Positions 10,722-18,804 of a stretch of DNA of 49,741 bases are shown here, in pieces. The stretch lies in contig BNUX01000012.1 in NCBI GenBank assembly GCA_025997675.1, forward strand, positions 1 through 49,741, in the 5' to 3' direction. Source of the stretch: Spirochaetia bacterium. Its GTDB lineage: Bacteria; Spirochaetota; Spirochaetia; Treponematales; Breznakiellaceae. How positions within the stretch are numbered: the stretch's first letter is position 1; each line of letters starts with the position of its first letter. The translations under genes and the position numbers were made by a program. A model generated the notes under the pieces. The model had not been told where the DNA came from. It searched no databases and saw only the letters and a program-made list of their open reading frames with translations.

Positions 10722-11759
10722 CTATACCCGCAAATAGAGCTTTTCACCCAAGCCCCAAAGATTACGGACCGGGATTTGTTCGCCATCGGAATTCACCAAC
10801 ATGCCATTATAAAAACCTAGGGGGGTATCATACTCCCATCTGGTGAGGAACAGATTGAAGGCACTCCGTATGTGCTCCTGGGGGGTGAAGGTAAGATCCA
10901 CCATCCCCTCCACATCCTGGATGACCCAATCCTTTTCAACCCCATCGGGCCTGGTTATCCGTACCGGCGGAAGGGGTGTCATACGCCCCCCTTCTTGCCA
11001 AAGAACATTCTCATTGTTCTTGAAGGTCTCCTTGGTCTGATTTTCGGCAATACTGAAGCCGAACCGGAGCGTTTCGGCATTACACCAGGTTGAACGCATC
11101 CGGTAGGGGAAATAGCCCTTATAATCCCGGAAAATTCCCTGGGTTTTTGCCGGGTCCAACGAAATATGCCGCCCCCCGAACACCATATCCCCCCGGACCG
11201 TCGAAAAGGTCTTATAGGTGTACATGCTGCGCCGGTCGGAAAAAGGCAGGTTCACCGCTATGGGAGGTATCTTCAGAGAATTCAGGCAGTACTCCAGATG
11301 GGCGGTAAAGGAAGGCCTTTTGAGGGTTGCCTCGATGTCCAGGTCTACCTTAATCGTACCGGCGTCAAGCCAGTTATGGATGCGGAACAGGAACCCGTAG
11401 GAACTGCTGTACACCGAGGAATTCCAGAGACTTCGGGGCAGGCGCCACCCGCCGATGGGTATAACCTTATTAAACCGCAGCAGTTCCCCGCTATCCTTAT
11501 CGTAGAGGATTACCTGGGCAATACGATAATATTTAATATTTGCCAGAAAGGCCCGGAGGTAGATATGATCGTCCTGGAGGGCGAAGGTTTCCCATTCCTT
11601 TACCCGTAGATCCCGCAATCCCCGGGGCAGGGGAAACGAAAAGGGCCGCTGGACTTCCAGCAGATCCACTTCACCGAAGGCCTCTTGCCAGGTTCCCGGC
11701 ACCGGCGTACCATTTTCGATTGGCGTCCCTCGGGAGGCCAGAATTTCCCTTGAATACAT
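10722..11759 (-). CDS. DUF2804 family protein
   Basis: About 345 residues, fitting DUF2804 (PF10974): an early RPFSFPLPRGLRDLRVKEW block, beta-rich middle, and the closing pattern RWEYDTPLGFYNGML with LWGLGEKLYLRV at the end. The fold is thought to resemble lipocalin-like lipid or pigment binders; function is unproven. A TTG at 11768 is also in frame, but ATG 11759 fits better because a TATACT -10 box ends eight bases before it, which would give a nearly leaderless mRNA. First gene of a two-gene minus-strand operon. Confidence 0.75.
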   Translation of the reverse strand: MYSREILASRGTPIENGTPVPGTWQEAFGEVDLLEVQRPFSFPLPRGLRDLRVKEWETFALQDDHIYLRAFLANIKYYRIAQVILYDKDSGELLRFNKVIPIGGWRLPRSLWNSSVYSSSYGFLFRIHNWLDAGTIKVDLDIEATLKRPSFTAHLEYCLNSLKIPPIAVNLPFSDRRSMYTYKTFSTVRGDMVFGGRHISLDPAKTQGIFRDYKGYFPYRMRSTWCNAETLRFGFSIAENQTKETFKNNENVLWQEGGRMTPLPPVRITRPDGVEKDWVIQDVEGMVDLTFTPQEHIRSAFNLFLTRWEYDTPLGFYNGMLVNSDGEQIPVRNLWGLGEKLYLRV

Positions 11760-11767
11760 TTCCTTCA

Positions 11768-11773
11768 AGTATA
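11768..11773 (-). promoter_or_regulatory. -10 box for the DUF2804 operon
   Basis: The minus strand reads TATACT here, eight bases before ATG 11759, inside an AT-rich stretch. A weak TTAAGA lies 18 bases further upstream. The short distance suggests a transcript with almost no leader. Confidence 0.4.
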
Positions 11774-11826
11774 CATAATTTTCAACAAAAATCTTAAAAA
11801 TTCTTTGATTTTTTGTATGGACGCCG

Positions 11827-11876
11827 TTGACACACTACAGATAGAGTAATAGGATACAAGACGACACTAAATAGTG
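11827..11876 (+). promoter_or_regulatory. nrdDG promoter with dyad operator candidate
   Basis: A consensus -35 TTGACA (11827-11832), 17 bases, then TAGGAT (11850-11855). At the expected start of transcription lies CACTAAATAGTG (11865-11876), a CACTA-NN-TAGTG dyad. It resembles half of an NrdR box but is two bases shorter than the NrdR consensus, so the regulator is open. The leader to nrdD is about 75 bases and AT-rich. Confidence 0.6.
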
Positions 11877-11939
11877 CGTATGTTTCATCCGAAATAAATA
11901 TAACAAATTAAAAAGTTCGGGAGTACTTTGGGGGGGATA

Positions 11940-14279
11940 ATGCCTACGAGGATTTTGAAACGGGACGGACGGGAGGCCCCGTTTAATATTGAAAAGATAA
12001 CCAATGCCATCTACAAAGCGGGGATGGCCTCGGGCGCTGCGGCTATGCCGATGGATTGGGAGCAAGCTATGGCGCTTTCGGAACGGGCCGTAAGCCGACT
12101 TGAGGCGGCTTATAAGGGCCGGGTTCCCGGGGTGGAGGAGATTCAGGACACGGTTGAACAGGTGATGATTGAGAGCGGTCAGGGTATTGCGGCGAAGAAA
12201 TTCATCCTGTACCGGGCGGAACGGACCCGGATCAGGGAAATGAATACCCGGCTCATGCGGACCTACGAGGAATTGACCGTAAAAGAAGCTAAGGACACCG
12301 ACCTGAAGCGGGAAAATGCCAATATCGACGGCAATACCGCTATGGGGCACATGCTTAGGTACGGTTCCGAAGGGGCCAAGCAGTTCAACGAGCTGTTTAT
12401 CCTGAATCCCCTCCACGCCAAGGCCCACCACGAGGGGGATATCCACATCCACGACCTGGATTTCCTCACCTTAACCACCACCTGTTGCCAGATCGACATT
12501 AACAAGCTCTTTTCAGGCGGCTTCGGGACCGGCCACGGGGCTATCCGGGAACCCAACGACATCCGCAGTTACTCGGCCCTGGCTTGTATAGCCATACAGT
12601 CGAACCAAAACGACCAGCATGGGGGCCAGAGCATCCCCAACTTTGATCGGGGGCTGGCGCCGGGGGTGGCAAAGACCTACGTCAAAATGTACCGGCAGAA
12701 CCTGTTTAAGGCCCTGGAACTCCTGGCTTACCCTCAGGCGGAAGCCCTGGAAGCTGCCCTCCAAGCGGAACTTTTTAAGGGGTCCCTGCGGCCCAAACTC
12801 GGCGGTTCCGAAGAGTACTGCCAGGTCGAAGCGCTGATACTGACCCGCAGCCTGGACGCCGACACTATCAAGCGGGCCCAGGACTTTGCCTTGTCATCGG
12901 CCCTGAAGGAGACGGAGCGTAACACCTATCAGGCAATGGAGGCGCTCATCCACAATCTCAACACCATGCACAGCCGGGCGGGGGCGCAAATCCCCTTTTC
13001 TTCCATTAACTATGGTACCGATACATCCCCCGAAGGCCGGATGATTATCCGCAACATCCTCCAGGCCACCGAAGCCGGGCTGGGTGACGGGGAAACTGCG
13101 ATTTTCCCGATCCAGATTTTCCGGGTAAAGGAGGGGGTCAACTACAACAAGAGGGACCCCAACTACGACCTCTTCAAACTTGCCTGCCGGGTCAGTTCCA
13201 AGCGCCTGTTCCCCAACTTTTCCTTCCAGGATGCCCCCTACAACCTCCAGTACTACCATCCGGAACGCCCGGAGACGGAGATTGCCTACATGGGCTGCCG
13301 TACCCGGGTGATGGGCAACATCTACGACCCCGACCGGGAGACCACCTACGGCCGGGGCAACCTGAGCTTTACCTCGATAAACCTCCCCCGGCTTGCACTG
13401 CGGGCAAAGGGCGACTTGGACCTGTTCTTTGATGAGCTGGACAAAAAAACCGACCTGATAATCGCCCAGCTTATAGAGCGTTTTGAGATCCAGGCTCGGA
13501 AACGGGTGAAGAATTTCCCCTTCCTCATGGGCCAGGGGATATGGCTCGATGCGGATAAACTTGCGTGGGAAGATGAAATCCGGGAGGTCCTTAAACATGG
13601 GACCCTGAGTATGGGGTTTATCGGCCTGGCGGAATGCTTGACGGCCCTGACCGGGAAGCACCACGGAGAATCGGCGGAAGCCCAAGCCCTGGGCTTACGG
13701 ATCATCGGCAAACTCCGCAGCCGCATGGACGATGCTTCATTGGAAAAGAAACTCAACTTTTCCCTCCTCGCCACTCCGGCGGAGGGCCTTTCCGGGCGCT
13801 TTGTCAAACTGGACCGGGAAATCTTCGGCGCCATCCCCGGGGTTACCGCCCGGGACTACTACACCAACAGTTTCCACGTGCCGGTGTACTACCCCATCGC
13901 CGCCCTGAAAAAGATAGCGGTTGAGGCCCCCTACCATGCCCTAACCAATGCCGGTCACATCAGCTACATCGAACTGGATGGGGATGCGTCCAAGAACCCC
14001 GAGGCCTTTGAGAAGATAGTCCGGGCTATGAAGGAAGCGGGCATCGGCTACGGCAGCCTGAACCACCCCCTGGACCGGGACCCGGTCTGCGGTTTCCGGG
14101 GCATCATCGGCCAGACCTGCCCCAAGTGCGGCCGCGTTGAGGGGAACACTCCCTTTGAGCGGATCAGGCGGATCACCGGGTATCTGGTGGGAACCCTGGA
14201 TAGGTTTAACAACGCCAAACGGGCGGAAGAAAAAGATAGGATAAAACATTACCATGTCGACCATCCCGCAGCCTCTTAA
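11940..14279 (+). CDS. nrdD: Anaerobic (class III) ribonucleoside-triphosphate reductase
   Basis: About 779 residues. An N-terminal ATP-cone begins MPTRILKRDGREAPFNIEK. The catalytic barrel includes NDQHGGQSIPNFD, and the C-terminal glycyl-radical motif is RRITGYLVG. Just before it is the zinc knot DPVCGFRG...TCPKCG, with Asp where the four-cysteine form has its first Cys. The enzyme reduces ribonucleotides without oxygen once NrdG installs the radical, so the host grows anaerobically. A TTG at 11928 is also in frame; ATG 11940 directly after GGGGGGATA is preferred. nrdG overlaps its 3' end. Confidence 0.96.
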   Translation: MPTRILKRDGREAPFNIEKITNAIYKAGMASGAAAMPMDWEQAMALSERAVSRLEAAYKGRVPGVEEIQDTVEQVMIESGQGIAAKKFILYRAERTRIREMNTRLMRTYEELTVKEAKDTDLKRENANIDGNTAMGHMLRYGSEGAKQFNELFILNPLHAKAHHEGDIHIHDLDFLTLTTTCCQIDINKLFSGGFGTGHGAIREPNDIRSYSALACIAIQSNQNDQHGGQSIPNFDRGLAPGVAKTYVKMYRQNLFKALELLAYPQAEALEAALQAELFKGSLRPKLGGSEEYCQVEALILTRSLDADTIKRAQDFALSSALKETERNTYQAMEALIHNLNTMHSRAGAQIPFSSINYGTDTSPEGRMIIRNILQATEAGLGDGETAIFPIQIFRVKEGVNYNKRDPNYDLFKLACRVSSKRLFPNFSFQDAPYNLQYYHPERPETEIAYMGCRTRVMGNIYDPDRETTYGRGNLSFTSINLPRLALRAKGDLDLFFDELDKKTDLIIAQLIERFEIQARKRVKNFPFLMGQGIWLDADKLAWEDEIREVLKHGTLSMGFIGLAECLTALTGKHHGESAEAQALGLRIIGKLRSRMDDASLEKKLNFSLLATPAEGLSGRFVKLDREIFGAIPGVTARDYYTNSFHVPVYYPIAALKKIAVEAPYHALTNAGHISYIELDGDASKNPEAFEKIVRAMKEAGIGYGSLNHPLDRDPVCGFRGIIGQTCPKCGRVEGNTPFERIRRITGYLVGTLDRFNNAKRAEEKDRIKHYHVDHPAAS

Positions 14280-14835
14280 CGAAGTATACGGCCTGCCGGT
14301 CGTCAGCGACCAAAGGGACGCTGACGACCTATCGGTCGTACTCACCATCGGCGGCATAGAACCGGAGTCTATCGTAGACGGTCCGGGTTTCCGCTACACC
14401 GTGTTCGTCCAGGGCTGTAACCTTAGCTGCCCCGGCTGCCATAACGCCTGCCTGCAAACCTTTGAGGGGGGCCGCAGTATTACGGTGGATGAAATCCTGG
14501 ACGCCATCGGGGACAATCCGTTATTGGAGGGCCTCACCCTGTCCGGCGGCGATCCCTTTACCCAAGCCGGGGCCTCTGCCGTCCTGGCGGAGGAGGTCCG
14601 GGCTATGGGCCTTTCGGTGGTGACCTACACGGGCTACACCTTTGAGGCGCTCTGGCTGGCGAACAGGCCGGACTGGCGGCGGCTCATCATGGCCACCGAT
14701 GTCCTGGTGGACGGCCCCTTTATCCGGGACCTGCGCAACATCGACCTGCGTTTCCGGGGTTCCTCCAACCAGCGGCTCATTGATGTACGGCGGACCTTCG
14801 CGGCGGGGAAGATCATCGTGTTGGCGGAGGAGTAA
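14254..14835 (+). CDS. nrdG: Anaerobic ribonucleotide reductase activating protein (radical SAM)
   Basis: 193 residues. The radical-SAM cluster motif is CNLSCPGCHN (CxxxCxxC), preceded by SIVDGPGFRYTVFVQG and followed by the SAM-binding LTLSGGDPF. NrdG uses a 4Fe-4S cluster and S-adenosylmethionine to generate the glycyl radical on NrdD. The first 30 residues are extra compared with short NrdG proteins. The ATG overlaps nrdD by 26 bases, so the two are translationally linked. rarD follows after eight bases. Confidence 0.95.
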   Translation: MSTIPQPLNEVYGLPVVSDQRDADDLSVVLTIGGIEPESIVDGPGFRYTVFVQGCNLSCPGCHNACLQTFEGGRSITVDEILDAIGDNPLLEGLTLSGGDPFTQAGASAVLAEEVRAMGLSVVTYTGYTFEALWLANRPDWRRLIMATDVLVDGPFIRDLRNIDLRFRGSSNQRLIDVRRTFAAGKIIVLAEE

Positions 14836-14843
14836 ATTCTCCG

Positions 14844-15758
14844 GTGAGTACATCTTCCTTCGGCAAGGGCGTGTTTTGCGCCGTATCTTCGTATTTGCTT
14901 TGGGGGATACTGCCCCTCTACTGGAAACTCTTGTCCTTCGTTTCTCCCCTGCACATTTTGGCATTCCGCATCATCTTTTCCCTCTTCTTTGTGGGCCTCG
15001 TGCTGCTGCTGGGGAAGAACACCACCTGGCTCCGGCTTTTTGCGGACCCTAAAAAGCGGACCCTGGTGATCCTTTCGGGACTGCTCATCACCTTAAACTG
15101 GGGAATCTACATCTGGGCAGTCAATAACGGCCATACCATAGAATCCTCCCTGGGCTACTATATCAATCCCCTCATTTCCATTCTTCTGGGGCTTATCATT
15201 TTTAAGGAAAAGCTGGGACGGCTCCAGTGGGTGGCATTTGCGTTTGCCCTTCTGGGGGTATTGATAATAACCCTGCTGTCCGGAACCTTCCCGTGGATTT
15301 CCCTGGGCCTGGCAATCTCCTTCGGGATTTACGGGCTTGTAAAAAAGAAACTGTCCGCAAGTTCCCTTGAGTCCCTGGGCGCAGAAACACTGGCGGCGGC
15401 CCCTATCGGCATAGCCCTGCTCATCTTTCCCCTTCACGCCCTGGGGGATCTCGGCGGCCTCTCTCCCCCCGCATGGGCGGCGCTTGTCTCCTGTGGGATG
15501 GTGACGGCCCTCCCCCTCTATTTGTTCGGGCAGGGGGCTAAGCTCCTGCCCCTTTCGACGGTAGGTTTTCTGCAATTCCTCCAGCCCACCGTGATGTTCC
15601 TGATGGGGAGGCTGGTGCTTAAGGAGCCCTTCCCGGCGCGGAATTTTGCGGCCTTCGGGTTTATATGGGCTTCGGTGATTATCTATTCGGTGTCCCTCAG
15701 GAAGGGGGCGGCTCTGAGAATATCCGAAGAAATCGCGGGACAAAAAAGCTCTGCGTAA
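14844..15758 (+). CDS. rarD: RarD/EamA-type membrane transporter
   Basis: 304 residues with about ten hydrophobic helices and the RarD-type N-terminus GVFCAVSSYLLWGILPLYWKL. The motif LNWGIYIWAVNNGHTIESSL near residue 85 is typical of RarD in the drug/metabolite transporter superfamily. Substrate unknown, likely an exported small metabolite. It starts with GTG at 14844, eight bases after nrdG. Its last 108 coding bases are duplicated at 16531-16639 behind a toxin-antitoxin remnant. Confidence 0.9.
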   Translation: MSTSSFGKGVFCAVSSYLLWGILPLYWKLLSFVSPLHILAFRIIFSLFFVGLVLLLGKNTTWLRLFADPKKRTLVILSGLLITLNWGIYIWAVNNGHTIESSLGYYINPLISILLGLIIFKEKLGRLQWVAFAFALLGVLIITLLSGTFPWISLGLAISFGIYGLVKKKLSASSLESLGAETLAAAPIGIALLIFPLHALGDLGGLSPPAWAALVSCGMVTALPLYLFGQGAKLLPLSTVGFLQFLQPTVMFLMGRLVLKEPFPARNFAAFGFIWASVIIYSVSLRKGAALRISEEIAGQKSSA

Positions 15759-15759
15759 A
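15651..15759 (+). repeat. 109-bp direct repeat, copy 1 (3' end of rarD)
   Basis: These bases recur in the same orientation at 16531-16639 with one difference (C15736 against T16616). Copy 1 is the true rarD end. The two copies bracket an AT-rich HEPN/MNT module of about 770 bases. Confidence 0.97.
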
Positions 15760-15772
15760 AAACGCCGACTGC

Positions 15773-15806
15773 AAAAAGTGCCTCGCCTCCAAAGGTGGGG
15801 CACTTT
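15773..15806 (-). terminator. Hairpin terminator after the HEPN remnant
   Basis: A 13-bp stem (15775-15787 with 15794-15806, two G-U pairs) and six-base loop. Read on the minus strand it is followed by a short T run. It lies just beyond the HEPN stop. On the plus strand it could also stop rarD transcripts, though the T run there is poor. Confidence 0.6.
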
Positions 15807-15810
15807 ACAA

Positions 15811-16178
15811 TTAATTGGTTTTTATAAATTCTTCAAAATCAATTTTAATCATTTTCCACATCTCATCGAGATTTTTTATTAATATTTCCATCTCATTCCA
15901 TTTTAATTCAGAACTATAGGAATGTCTTATAAAATGACGAAAGTACATATATTTTTCCATTTGTTCTTTTATGTCTTTTCTAATAATTGGAATGTTTTTT
16001 GAATTTGTACCAAACATTACTTCAAATAATGTAATATTTGCGCCGCTGCGGTTATTTCTATAAAATCGGGCTCTCTTATTTTGCATAAATCTAACAAAGG
16101 CTGTGCGTCATTTAACAGTTTTTCTATCCGAGAAATTTCATGCTCGATTTTTTCTTTTGCGTTGTTATCCAATTTCAA
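15811..16178 (-). pseudogene. Broken HEPN toxin gene
   Basis: A TTG start at 16178, overlapping the MNT stop, opens a frame reading LKLDNNAKEKIEHEISRIEK and on to EITAAAQILHYLK, where it hits TAA near 16027. The homologous sequence resumes in the next frame as EVMFGTNSKN and continues through YFRHFIRHSY (the RxxxxH nuclease motif of HEPN proteins) to FEEFIKTN. The usual stretch after ILH-FYNG-E is missing, so an internal deletion probably caused the shift. In intact systems HEPN is an RNase toxin and its MNT partner inactivates it. Clearly AT-richer than rarD and purB. Confidence 0.75.
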
Positions 16179-16458
16179 CCACCTCTCCCAAGCGATTTAA
16201 AAGAGAATAAAAATCTTCATTATTGTCAAAATCAACAATATCAATATCGTTATCTATTGCAAAATATGCTTTTGCACATATTTCAAAATATCTTCCCTTA
16301 GGAAAACCTTTTATACCAATATCTATATCAGAATCATCTCTGATTTTCCCCGTAACCAGAGAACCAAAAAGGTAAATTGACTTACAACCTTCATTTTTGA
16401 GTAAACTTGTAACTACTTCAACATCTTTTCGATATTTTTGAGGAATATCAGGTATCAT
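16165..16458 (-). CDS. MNT-type nucleotidyltransferase antitoxin
   Basis: 97 residues. The minimal nucleotidyltransferase signature FGSLVTGKIRDDSDIDI gives GS and SDxD, and the third acidic residue follows in DNDIDIVDF. MntA-like antitoxins add AMP to their HEPN partner. The catalytic residues look intact, but the partner gene is broken, so the system is probably dead or half active. A -10-like TACTAT ends six bases before the ATG, suggesting a leaderless message. Confidence 0.85.
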   Translation of the reverse strand: MIPDIPQKYRKDVEVVTSLLKNEGCKSIYLFGSLVTGKIRDDSDIDIGIKGFPKGRYFEICAKAYFAIDNDIDIVDFDNNEDFYSLLNRLGEVVEIG

Positions 16459-16464
16459 ACTTAT

Positions 16465-16494
16465 ATAGTATCATGTTTTTTTATATTTTGCCAA
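16465..16494 (-). promoter_or_regulatory. Promoter of the MNT/HEPN pair
   Basis: Minus-strand TTGGCA (16489-16494), 18 bases, TACTAT (16465-16470), then only six bases to the ATG. The rarD copy 2 lies just outside this promoter, so the promoter was carried with the module. Confidence 0.45.
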
Positions 16495-16530
16495 TGGTTT
16501 TACCAAAAATTTCAGCAATTCAAAGTATCA

Positions 16531-16639
16531 GCCTTCGGGTTTATATGGGCTTCGGTGATTATCTATTCGGTGTCCCTCAGGAAGGGGGCGGCTCTGAGAA
16601 TATCCGAAGAAATCGTGGGACAAAAAAGCTCTGCGTAAA
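16531..16639 (+). repeat. 109-bp direct repeat, copy 2 (orphan rarD end)
   Basis: A second copy of the last 108 rarD coding bases plus one, 108/109 identical to 15651-15759 and including the stop codon. The rest of the gene is absent upstream, where AT-rich sequence of the MNT promoter begins. It runs within one base into sequence leading to the 282-bp cassette. Confidence 0.97.
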
Positions 16640-16659
16640 CGGTTCAAAGCCCTGCCTAA

Positions 16660-16941
16660 CCCATTTTCAGGTTCCCGGAGCTAAACGCTGGTATCAGAGA
16701 GCTAAACACTAGTGGCAGAGAGCTAAACACTAGTGGCAGAGAGCTAAACACCAGTGGCAGAGAGCTAAACACTAGTGGCAGAGAGCTAAACACTAGTGGC
16801 AGGGAGCTAAACACTAGTGGCAGGGAGCTAAACACTTGTGGCAGGGAGCTAAACACTTGTGTCAGGGAGCTAAACACTTGTGTCAGGGAGCTAAACACTT
16901 GTGTCAGGGAAAAACAGTATGCGGACCGTTGGTTCGCTTCC
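16660..16941 (+). repeat. 282-bp minisatellite cassette, copy A (11 units of 21 bp)
   Basis: Eleven tandem 21-bp units (16678-16908), each starting GAGCTAAAC and holding a CACNNGTG core. They are framed by an 18-bp left flank (16660-16677) and a 33-bp right flank (16909-16941). The right flank contains GCGGACC-GTT-GGTTCGC, a seven-pair hairpin with one G-U. The whole cassette is found inverted at 30440-30721 with the same length and unit number. The units differ in sequence order between copies. The 21-bp period leaves frames open, but these are not genes. Confidence 0.97.
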
Positions 16942-17305
16942 CCTCCATCTTCACCCTGAACTTGACAATCTCCGCGATTAGCTTGTGGGGTATCGGCTTA
17001 TCCAGGGGCAGTTGTATCGCCCCTTTGGAAGTCTTGTAGTCCGTCAGCTTCGGGCCAAAGACTTCCACCGCCTCGGCGCCGGGGTAAAGGCCGATGTGGT
17101 GTTTCGCGGCGGCAAAATGGATGAGGTTTTTGCCCTGGTAAAAGGTGGGCATTTGCCAGGAGATCTTTTCCACGGCCTCCGGGGCCGCCTTACGTATGGT
17201 TTCCCGAACTTCCCGGAGAAGGGTTTGCACCGGTTCCGGGTATAGGGCGATATACTCATCAATGGTGGAGCAGGTATTTTTCTCCGGTCTATTTTGCCTT
17301 GCCAT
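16904..17305 (-). CDS. DUF1801 (YdhG/YobT-like) protein
   Basis: 133 residues from ATG 17305. The family pattern is clear: IDEYIALYPEPVQTLLREVR, EAVEKISWQMPTF, HIGLYPGAEAVE and SKGAIQLPLDKPIP. These small cytoplasmic proteins adopt an iron-chaperone-like fold; function is unclear. A longer start at 17341 is possible, but a perfect TATAAT lies between the two starts, favouring the shorter one. The last dozen residues (KRTNGPHTVFP) are encoded by the right flank of cassette A, which also supplies the stop. Confidence 0.8.
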   Translation of the reverse strand: MARQNRPEKNTCSTIDEYIALYPEPVQTLLREVRETIRKAAPEAVEKISWQMPTFYQGKNLIHFAAAKHHIGLYPGAEAVEVFGPKLTDYKTSKGAIQLPLDKPIPHKLIAEIVKFRVKMEGKRTNGPHTVFP

Positions 17306-17349
17306 TTTCTGATTGTAGACACAATTTTCATTATATGCCATAGTCTGGT

Positions 17350-18780
17350 ATGGAAGCCCGCAACATTTTCCAAAATATTTCCCCCATAGATCACCGGTAC
17401 TCAATTTCCGAAAAACCCCTGTTCGATGCCCTCAGCGCCTGGATTTCCGAGGAAGCGTCCATCGCCTCCTGCGTGAAGGCCGAAATAGCCCTGGTTATTG
17501 CCCATCTGAGTGTCCGGGGCGGCCTGACGCCGGCCCTGAAAACGGCGCTCTTAGCGGCGGAGGCGAAGATAGAAAGCGATGCGGTCTACGCCGAGGAAGA
17601 AAAGACCAGGCACAACATCCGCGCCCTGGTGAATGTCCTTAAAACCAAGGTGCCCCCCGAAACTGCCCCCCTGGTACATCTGGGGGCCACCAGTGTGGAT
17701 ATTCTGGATACCGCCCTGTCCTACCGTATGCGCGGGGTTACCGGGGCGGTGGTCCTGCCCCAATTGAGGAAGCTGGAATGTTTGCTCTGCGATTTTGTGG
17801 AGCGGGAGGCGGAAACCCCGCAGGTGGGGCGTACCCACGGCCAACACGCGGTTCCTATCACCGTGGGCTTTGCCCTGGCGGAATACGTTTCCCGGCTGGG
17901 GAAGTCCATCCTGGAAATACAGCGTCTTGCGGCACAGCTTAAGGGGAAACTTGCCGGGGCGGTGGGGGCTTATAATGCCACCAGCATGATCGTCAAGGAC
18001 CCGGAGGAACTGGAGCGGCTCTACCTGGCCGAACTGGGGTTGGAGCCTTCGGAACATTCCACCCAACTGGTGGAGCCCGAGTACCTCCTGCGGCTCCTGC
18101 TGGAATTCAACGTGGCCTTTGGGATCATCGCCAACTTGGCGGACGATCTCCGGAACCTCCAGCGCAGCGAAATAGGGGAACTCCGGGAGGGCTTTTCTGC
18201 GGATCAGGTGGGAAGCTCCACTATGCCTCAAAAACGCAACCCCTGGAACTCGGAACACGTTAAGAGCCTCTGGAAGGCCTTCATGCCACGGGTTACCACC
18301 TTCTTTATGGACCAGATAAGCGAACACCAGCGGGACCTGTCCAACTCGGCGAGCCAGCGGTTTATCGCGGACTATGTCGCGGGGTTCTGCATGGCGGTGA
18401 GCCGTATGGCGCAGGTTTTGCAGGGGCTGGGGGCGGACCGGGAACGGCTGCTCTGCAACCTGCGGGGCGAGACCGGTATACCCGGCGGGGTCCTGGCAGA
18501 ACCGGCCTACATCCTGCTTGCGGAGACCGGCGTTTCCGACGCCCACGAGGTGATACGGAAGATTACCCTGGCGGCGGAAAGGGAGCACAGCAGTTTTGCT
18601 GCGGCCCTGGCGAAGGAGGAGGATGTCCTTTCCCGGATTGGGGGCAAGATGGCGGAACTGGGGTTGGTTAGTAATGCTGCGGATGCCCTCTCGTGGTTTG
18701 AGAAACCTGAACAGTACAACGGGCTTGCGGTGAAGAAGGCGAAAACCCTGGCCGCAAAGTACCGGGCCTTAATGGAATAA
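17350..18780 (+). CDS. purB: Adenylosuccinate lyase
   Basis: 476 residues of the fumarase/aspartase superfamily. The signature loop is GSSTMPQKRNPWNSEH near residues 290-305, with a catalytic His region in GRTHGQHAVP near 160 and LGATSVDI near 112. The enzyme acts twice in purine synthesis: it releases fumarate from SAICAR and from adenylosuccinate. It is divergent from DUF1801. guaB follows 24 bases later, so the AMP and GMP branches are encoded side by side. Confidence 0.97.
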   Translation: MEARNIFQNISPIDHRYSISEKPLFDALSAWISEEASIASCVKAEIALVIAHLSVRGGLTPALKTALLAAEAKIESDAVYAEEEKTRHNIRALVNVLKTKVPPETAPLVHLGATSVDILDTALSYRMRGVTGAVVLPQLRKLECLLCDFVEREAETPQVGRTHGQHAVPITVGFALAEYVSRLGKSILEIQRLAAQLKGKLAGAVGAYNATSMIVKDPEELERLYLAELGLEPSEHSTQLVEPEYLLRLLLEFNVAFGIIANLADDLRNLQRSEIGELREGFSADQVGSSTMPQKRNPWNSEHVKSLWKAFMPRVTTFFMDQISEHQRDLSNSASQRFIADYVAGFCMAVSRMAQVLQGLGADRERLLCNLRGETGIPGGVLAEPAYILLAETGVSDAHEVIRKITLAAEREHSSFAAALAKEEDVLSRIGGKMAELGLVSNAADALSWFEKPEQYNGLAVKKAKTLAAKYRALME

Positions 18781-18804
18781 AAAAATTATTAGGAGATTGT
18801 AAGT

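Noticed and set aside
11865..11876. Canonical NrdR box
   Set aside because: The dyad centre is two bases too short and there is no second box at the usual spacing, so only a generic operator is claimed.
15759..16530. Insertion sequence between the rarD copies
   Set aside because: No transposase and no terminal inverted repeats; only the HEPN/MNT genes are present.
16656..16898. Open frame of 80 residues repeating FSSLPLV
   Set aside because: It is only the 21-bp array read in one frame; other frames are open too, and there is no ribosome site.
16678..16908. Possible CRISPR array
   Set aside because: Units are contiguous with no unique spacers, and no cas genes are near.
17551..18588. Antisense frame of 345 residues opposite purB
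   Set aside because: purB is clearly coded on the plus strand across the whole stretch.
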